NCBI GenBank assembly: GCA_902495525.1
Contig: CABUXL010000071.1
Span: 1-8,286 of the forward strand
Length of the DNA stretch: 8,286 nt
Source: an uncultured Collinsella sp.
GTDB lineage: Bacteria; Actinomycetota; Coriobacteriia; Coriobacteriales; Coriobacteriaceae
Direction: 5' to 3'
In this document: piece by piece, positions 5,234 to 8,286 of the stretch
Layout of the letters: the number at the start of each line of letters is the position of its first letter
How positions within the stretch are numbered: position 1 is the stretch's first letter
The notes under the pieces: model-generated
Databases searched by the model: none
What the model saw: the letters and a program-made list of their open reading frames with translations, nothing else
Told to the model about the DNA's origin: nothing
Program-made: the position numbers and the translations under genes

Positions 5234-7636
5234 CTATTTCGTCTTGCCGGTAATGAGCGTCTTAAGACCCAGGCCGATCAGGCCCAGGCCCATGCGCACG
5301 CGACCGGGGCGATGGCGCTCGATGGCCTTGGTCTTGCCGGCGGGCTTATCGCGACGGGTGCTCGTCTCGGATACGGGCTTGGTAACCTGCGACTCGAGCT
5401 GAGGTGCAGGTGCGGGCTCGGGCTCAATGACGGTCGCCTGGACCTCTTGGACCTTGGGTGCTACCGGCTGCGGCTCGGGCTCGGGGGCAGGTTTCGCCTC
5501 AATGACGGGCTCGGGCGCGGCCTCGGCGTTGCGATAGGCACGCTCCAGCAGGGCTTCCTGCGAGTTGAAGGGTTTCTCGCCCTCTGCACGCTCCACGGGG
5601 ACCCAGGTGCCGTCGCTCGTGAGGCTGCGGGCCTTCACGTTGTCCCGCAGCTGCATGCCCATGTACTCGTGTACCAGGGCGCGGCAGGTGGGGTCGAGCA
5701 CGGGGAAGGCGATCTCCACGCGGTGCTCGGTGTTGCGTGTCATCATGTCGGCCGAGCTCAGGTAAATCATGTCCGAGTCCACGCCAAAAGCGTAAACGCG
5801 CGCATGCTCCAAAAAGCGTCCGACGATGGAGCGGACATGCACGTTCTCGGTCTTGCCCGGAACACCGGGCTTGAGGCACGAGATACCGCGGATGATCATG
5901 TCCACGCGGACTCCAGCGCACGATGCCTCGGCGATCTTGTCGATGACCTCACGGTCGGTGAGCGAGTTGAGCTTAAAGAACACGCGGGCGGGCTCGCCAG
6001 CGAGAGCGCGCTGAATCTCGCGATCCAGACCGCGCATGATGAGCGGCTTGAGGCCTACGGGCGCCACGCCCAGGAAGCGGTAATCGCCGCGCAGATTGCC
6101 CAGCGACAGGTTGCGGAAGAATAGGTTGGCGTCCTCGCCGATGCCGGGGTGAGCGGTCATGAGCATAAAGTCGCTGTAGAGTTTGGCCGTCTTCTCGTTA
6201 AAGTTGCCGGTGCCCAGCAGCGTCAGGCGCGTTAGCGCCATGCCCTCGCGATAGGTGAGCTGGCAGATCTTGGAGTGGCACTTAAAGCCCTCGGAGCCGT
6301 AGATGACGGTGCAGCCTGCCTCTTCCAGACGCTCGGCCCACTCGATGTTGTTCTGCTCGTCAAAGCGGGCACGAAGTTCCATGAGCACCGTGACTTCTTT
6401 GCCGTTCTCGGCGGCATCGATCAACGACTCGCATAGGCGGCTCTGCTTGGCCACGCGGTAGAGCGTGATGCGCAACGAGATGCACTCGGGGTCATAGGCG
6501 GCCTCGTGCACCAGGTCCAAGAACGGGTTCATGGCCTCATAGGGATAAAAGAGCAACTTGTCGTGCTGCAGCACCTGCTCGCGGATGGAGCGGGTCATGT
6601 CGATGTTGGGGTTGGACTGCGGCTTAAACGGCGTAAAGAGCAGCTCGTTGCGCAGGTGCTCGGGAATCTTGCCCTCAATGCCAAAGACGTAGCCCAGGTC
6701 GAGTGGGATATCGCAGGTAAAGACAGAGCGGCGCGAAAGCTCGAGCGCCTTGCGGATGGTCTTGAGCGTCGCCTTCTCGAGCGACCCCGAGACCGCGAGC
6801 ACTACCGGTTGCAGGCGCAGGCGCTTCTTGAGGATGCGCTTCATGTGCTGGCGGTAGTCCTCTTCCTCTTCGACGCCCTCGCCGTCCGGATCGATGTCGG
6901 CGTTGCGGGTGACTCGGATGAGCGCGCGGTCGAGTGGCTTGTAGGAGCCGAAGCAACTGTCCAGGCAGGCGAGGATGACGTCCTCGAGCAAGATGTAGGA
7001 GTAGGTGCCGGTGGGCGAGGGGATCTCGACCACGCGGTTCATCGAGGCGGGAATCTCGATAAGGCCCAGCAGGCTCTCCTCGTCGGTGGCGCCGTCCAGA
7101 CCACAGGCCAGATAGAGCGCGCCATTGCGCAGGTTGGGGAAGGGGTGGCGAGGATCGATGACCAGCGGCGAGATAACCGGCGACACGTAGGCCTGGAAGT
7201 AGCGGGTTACAAAGGTGCGCTCCTCGGGCGTAAGCGAATCGATGCGGGCGCGGTGAACGCCCAAGGTGTCGAGCTTGCCCTCGATGCTCTTAAAGATGGA
7301 CTCCCAACGGGTAAGGAGCCCGGGCATTTCGGCCATGACAGCATCGACCTGTTCGGAGGCGGTCATATTGCTCTTGTTGTCGACAGGTTGTTTTTTGAGC
7401 TCCGCCAGATCGGACAGGCCGCCCACGCGCACCATGAGAAACTCGTCGAGGTTAGACTCGAAAATCGACACGAACTTTAGGCGCTCGAACAGCGGAACGG
7501 TCTCGTCGAAGGCTTCGTCAAGCACACGGTTGTCAAAGCGCAGCCAGCTGAGCTCTCGGTTTTGCGTGTACGAGAAGTCGCGCGGCGGCTTGCGCAGCTT
7601 TGCGGCGGCTTGCTTCTTTTCGATTTTGCTCGGCAT
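5234..7636 (-). CDS. ppk1: Polyphosphate kinase PPK1 with a C-terminal low-complexity extension
   Basis: An 800-residue enzyme that reversibly polymerises the gamma-phosphate of ATP into inorganic polyphosphate, usually at the membrane. The N-domain carries NRELSWL (26-32), SNLDEF (61-66) and VRVGGL (69-74). The first catalytic phospholipase-D-like domain contains ARFDE (423-427) and the autophosphorylated H454 in CHSKICQL, equivalent to E. coli H435, with GTGNFNEKTAKLY after it. The second contains H611 in FLEHAR, equivalent to E. coli H592. E. coli PPK1 is 688 residues; here the core ends near 703 and a 97-residue Glu/Pro/Ala tail follows. ATG 7636 is chosen over ATG 7642 because GGA in ACGGACAG sits at better distance; a GTG at 7681 is less likely. 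It is divergent from arcA and ends at a strong terminator, so it is probably monocistronic. Confidence 0.95.
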   Translation of the reverse strand: MPSKIEKKQAAAKLRKPPRDFSYTQNRELSWLRFDNRVLDEAFDETVPLFERLKFVSIFESNLDEFLMVRVGGLSDLAELKKQPVDNKSNMTASEQVDAVMAEMPGLLTRWESIFKSIEGKLDTLGVHRARIDSLTPEERTFVTRYFQAYVSPVISPLVIDPRHPFPNLRNGALYLACGLDGATDEESLLGLIEIPASMNRVVEIPSPTGTYSYILLEDVILACLDSCFGSYKPLDRALIRVTRNADIDPDGEGVEEEEDYRQHMKRILKKRLRLQPVVLAVSGSLEKATLKTIRKALELSRRSVFTCDIPLDLGYVFGIEGKIPEHLRNELLFTPFKPQSNPNIDMTRSIREQVLQHDKLLFYPYEAMNPFLDLVHEAAYDPECISLRITLYRVAKQSRLCESLIDAAENGKEVTVLMELRARFDEQNNIEWAERLEEAGCTVIYGSEGFKCHSKICQLTYREGMALTRLTLLGTGNFNEKTAKLYSDFMLMTAHPGIGEDANLFFRNLSLGNLRGDYRFLGVAPVGLKPLIMRGLDREIQRALAGEPARVFFKLNSLTDREVIDKIAEASCAGVRVDMIIRGISCLKPGVPGKTENVHVRSIVGRFLEHARVYAFGVDSDMIYLSSADMMTRNTEHRVEIAFPVLDPTCRALVHEYMGMQLRDNVKARSLTSDGTWVPVERAEGEKPFNSQEALLERAYRNAEAAPEPVIEAKPAPEPEPQPVAPKVQEVQATVIEPEPAPAPQLESQVTKPVSETSTRRDKPAGKTKAIERHRPGRVRMGLGLIGLGLKTLITGKTK

Positions 7637-7653
7637 ATGCATCTGTCCGTTCA

Positions 7654-7668
7654 GTCCCCACAGGGGAC
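7654..7668 (-). promoter_or_regulatory. Hairpin in the ppk1 leader
   Basis: GTCCCC (7654-7659) and GGGGAC (7663-7668) form a perfect 6-bp inverted repeat with a 3-nt loop. It lies 18 nt upstream of the chosen ppk1 start on the - strand. No strong Shine-Dalgarno is present downstream of it, only GGAC, so translation may be weak or structure-dependent. The role is inferred. Confidence 0.45.
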
Positions 7669-8079
7669 GGTAGCCTAACACTATTCACTATTGTCTCAAT
7701 TTAGTCGACCGCTGGCACGGACGTATCGCGTGAACGGTATCTTTACCTACTTCTTACGCTGACAAGTCATAGGACTGACGCCCCGCTCGTCTGCAAGCGG
7801 TCTATATCCTCACTCAACTGATGCGTAAGTATGAATAAGAATGATAGATAGCTGAATATCATCGAATACAGGCAGAAACGTAAACTAGCGTCATTTATAT
7901 ACATAAAACCGATTTAGCTATGCAATTCTGAATCAAAAGTTTAGAGACGCAATCGCAAATGGTTTTTAAGAAAAAAGAGCATTTACCTTTGAAAAGCTAC
8001 TTTAGAACGCTGAAGTGCATTATGGGGGAATCATATGCGATATACCGTTCATCGCACTTTGTTGACCGTTCGGGGGCGA

Positions 8080-8110
8080 GGTGGAATTGCGGGTGGAATT
8101 TGGATATAAC
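8080..8110 (+). promoter_or_regulatory. arcA: Candidate arcA promoter with tandem operator-like repeats
   Basis: TATAAC at 8105-8110 matches the -10 consensus at five of six bases and lies about 80 nt before the arcA start. At the expected -35 distance there is only TGGAAT (8082-8087), a poor match. That region is covered by a perfect direct repeat GGTGGAATT (8080-8088 and 8092-8100, 12-bp period). A poor -35 box overlapped by repeats is the usual look of an activator-dependent promoter, which would fit arginine deiminase genes that are often switched by Crp/Fnr-type or ArgR regulators. The regulator is not identified. Confidence 0.4.
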
Positions 8111-8126
8111 TAGTGCTGTCAGCAAG

Positions 8127-8175
8127 CAGCGTCCGCTATGGAAGGGCGCTGAGAGATTCGGCCGAAAGGCCCGAA
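8127..8175 (+). promoter_or_regulatory. arcA: Two stem-loops in the arcA leader
   Basis: CAGCG-TCC (8127-8134) can pair with GGA (8140-8142) and CGCTG (8147-8151), with a bulge on one side. Then TTCGGCC (8157-8163) pairs with GGCC-C-GAA (8168-8175) closing a GAAA tetraloop, a stable GNRA type. The second stem ends 7 nt before the TAGGAGG ribosome binding site (8183-8189). GCTG at 8115-8118 can alternatively pair with CAGC 8127-8130. These may set mRNA stability or translation; no known riboswitch is recognised. Confidence 0.4.
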
Positions 8176-8191
8176 AGAAAGGTAGGAGGCC

Positions 8192-8286
8192 ATGACGAAA
8201 GGTCTGCACGTGCCTTCCGAGATCGGCAAGCTCAGGAAGGTCTGCCTGCACCGTCCCGGCGACGAGCTCCTCAACCTGCCGCCCGA
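8192..8286 (+). CDS. arcA: Arginine deiminase, N-terminus (partial, runs off the window)
   Basis: The 31 complete codons read MTKGLHVPSEIGKLRKVCLH, then RPGDELLNLPP. This is the N-terminal signature of arginine deiminase, in which 'V.SEIG.L..V..HRPG.EL..L.P' leads into the first substrate-binding loop. The enzyme hydrolyses arginine to citrulline and ammonia in the cytoplasm, the first step of the ATP-yielding ADI pathway with ArcB and ArcC. The start at 8192 is supported by TAGGAGG at 8183-8189. The catalytic Cys and the remaining roughly 380 residues lie beyond the window, so intactness cannot be judged. It is transcribed away from ppk1 and is preceded by a long AT-rich control region, consistent with regulated expression. 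Confidence 0.88.
   Translation, partial: MTKGLHVPSEIGKLRKVCLHRPGDELLNLPP

Larger units (their letters stand above)
7669..8191. other. AT-rich intergenic control region between divergent ppk1 and arcA
   Basis: About 520 bp separate the two divergent genes, and no supported gene lies here. From about 7800 to 8060 the sequence is visibly AT-rich, unlike the GC-rich neighbours. Items seen include tandem CACTATT CACTATT (7679-7692); CCGCT/AGCGG arms (7783-7800); ATGATA/TATCAT arms (7841-7862); a 10-bp word TGAACGGTAT (7731-7740) whose reverse complement is at 8042-8051; ACCGTTC repeated at 8044-8050 and 8065-8071; and GGTGGAATT repeated at 8080-8088 and 8092-8100. A weak ppk1 promoter could be TTGAGA (7699-7694) with TAGGCT (7677-7672), but the match is poor. 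The layout suggests several regulator sites; none is assigned to a known factor. Confidence 0.55.

Noticed and set aside
5198..7480. Long + strand open frames opposite ppk1 (5198-6124 and 6506-7480)
   Set aside because: Both are frame shadows of a clearly identified PPK1; no motif and no ribosome binding site supports them.
7830..7846. Possible ARG box (TATGAAT half site)
   Set aside because: Only the left half matches the ArgR consensus; the right half does not, and a seven-base half site is expected by chance in AT-rich DNA.
7959..8195. A 78-codon + strand frame whose TGA overlaps the arcA start as ATGA
   Set aside because: The overlap looks like translational coupling, but there is no ribosome binding site at 7959, no recognisable domain, and the last codons simply translate the leader hairpins and the arcA ribosome binding site. 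Conservation in relatives would be needed to revive it.

Overview
The window comes from a GC-rich bacterial chromosome with ordinary Shine-Dalgarno sites and dense coding. The combination of a BglF-type PTS enzyme IIBC, a phospho-beta-glucosidase, a polyphosphate kinase with a long Glu/Pro/Ala tail, and a low-GC-Gram-positive-style arginine deiminase suggests an anaerobic actinobacterium of the class Coriobacteriia (Collinsella/Olsenella-like). That assignment is inference from gene content and composition; no rRNA or other marker is present to confirm it.

Layout. Positions 1-129 (+) are the last residues of a DMT/EamA-type membrane transporter. A short leader with several overlapping hairpins follows. 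Next is a two-gene beta-glucoside operon on the + strand: a GH1 6-phospho-beta-glucosidase (252-1682) and a PTS enzyme IIBC permease (1714-3162), 31 nt apart. The permease imports and phosphorylates a beta-glucoside and the hydrolase splits the phosphorylated sugar. No IIA domain and no BglG/LicT antiterminator is visible in the window, so both must come from elsewhere if they are used.

Positions 3163-3805 hold no intact gene. They contain an internally deleted IS3-family element (3299-3713), bounded by imperfect terminal inverted repeats and keeping only the C-terminal part of its transposase, followed by an imperfect palindrome around 3719-3770.

Two genes then run on the - strand: an RlmD/TrmA-family RNA 5-methyluridine methyltransferase with [4Fe-4S] cysteines (3806-5119) and polyphosphate kinase ppk1 (5234-7636). 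A strong intrinsic terminator (5169-5210) sits between them, so the methyltransferase probably has its own promoter.

The ppk start is separated from a divergent gene, the arginine deiminase arcA (from 8192, cut by the window edge), by about 550 bp of unusually AT-rich non-coding DNA. This stretch carries direct repeats, inverted repeats, a near-consensus -10 box and leader hairpins, and looks like a complex control region. I did not find a convincing new multi-gene system. The points most worth checking are the arcA/ppk intergenic region, the PPK1 tail, the leader of the beta-glucoside operon and the deleted IS element.
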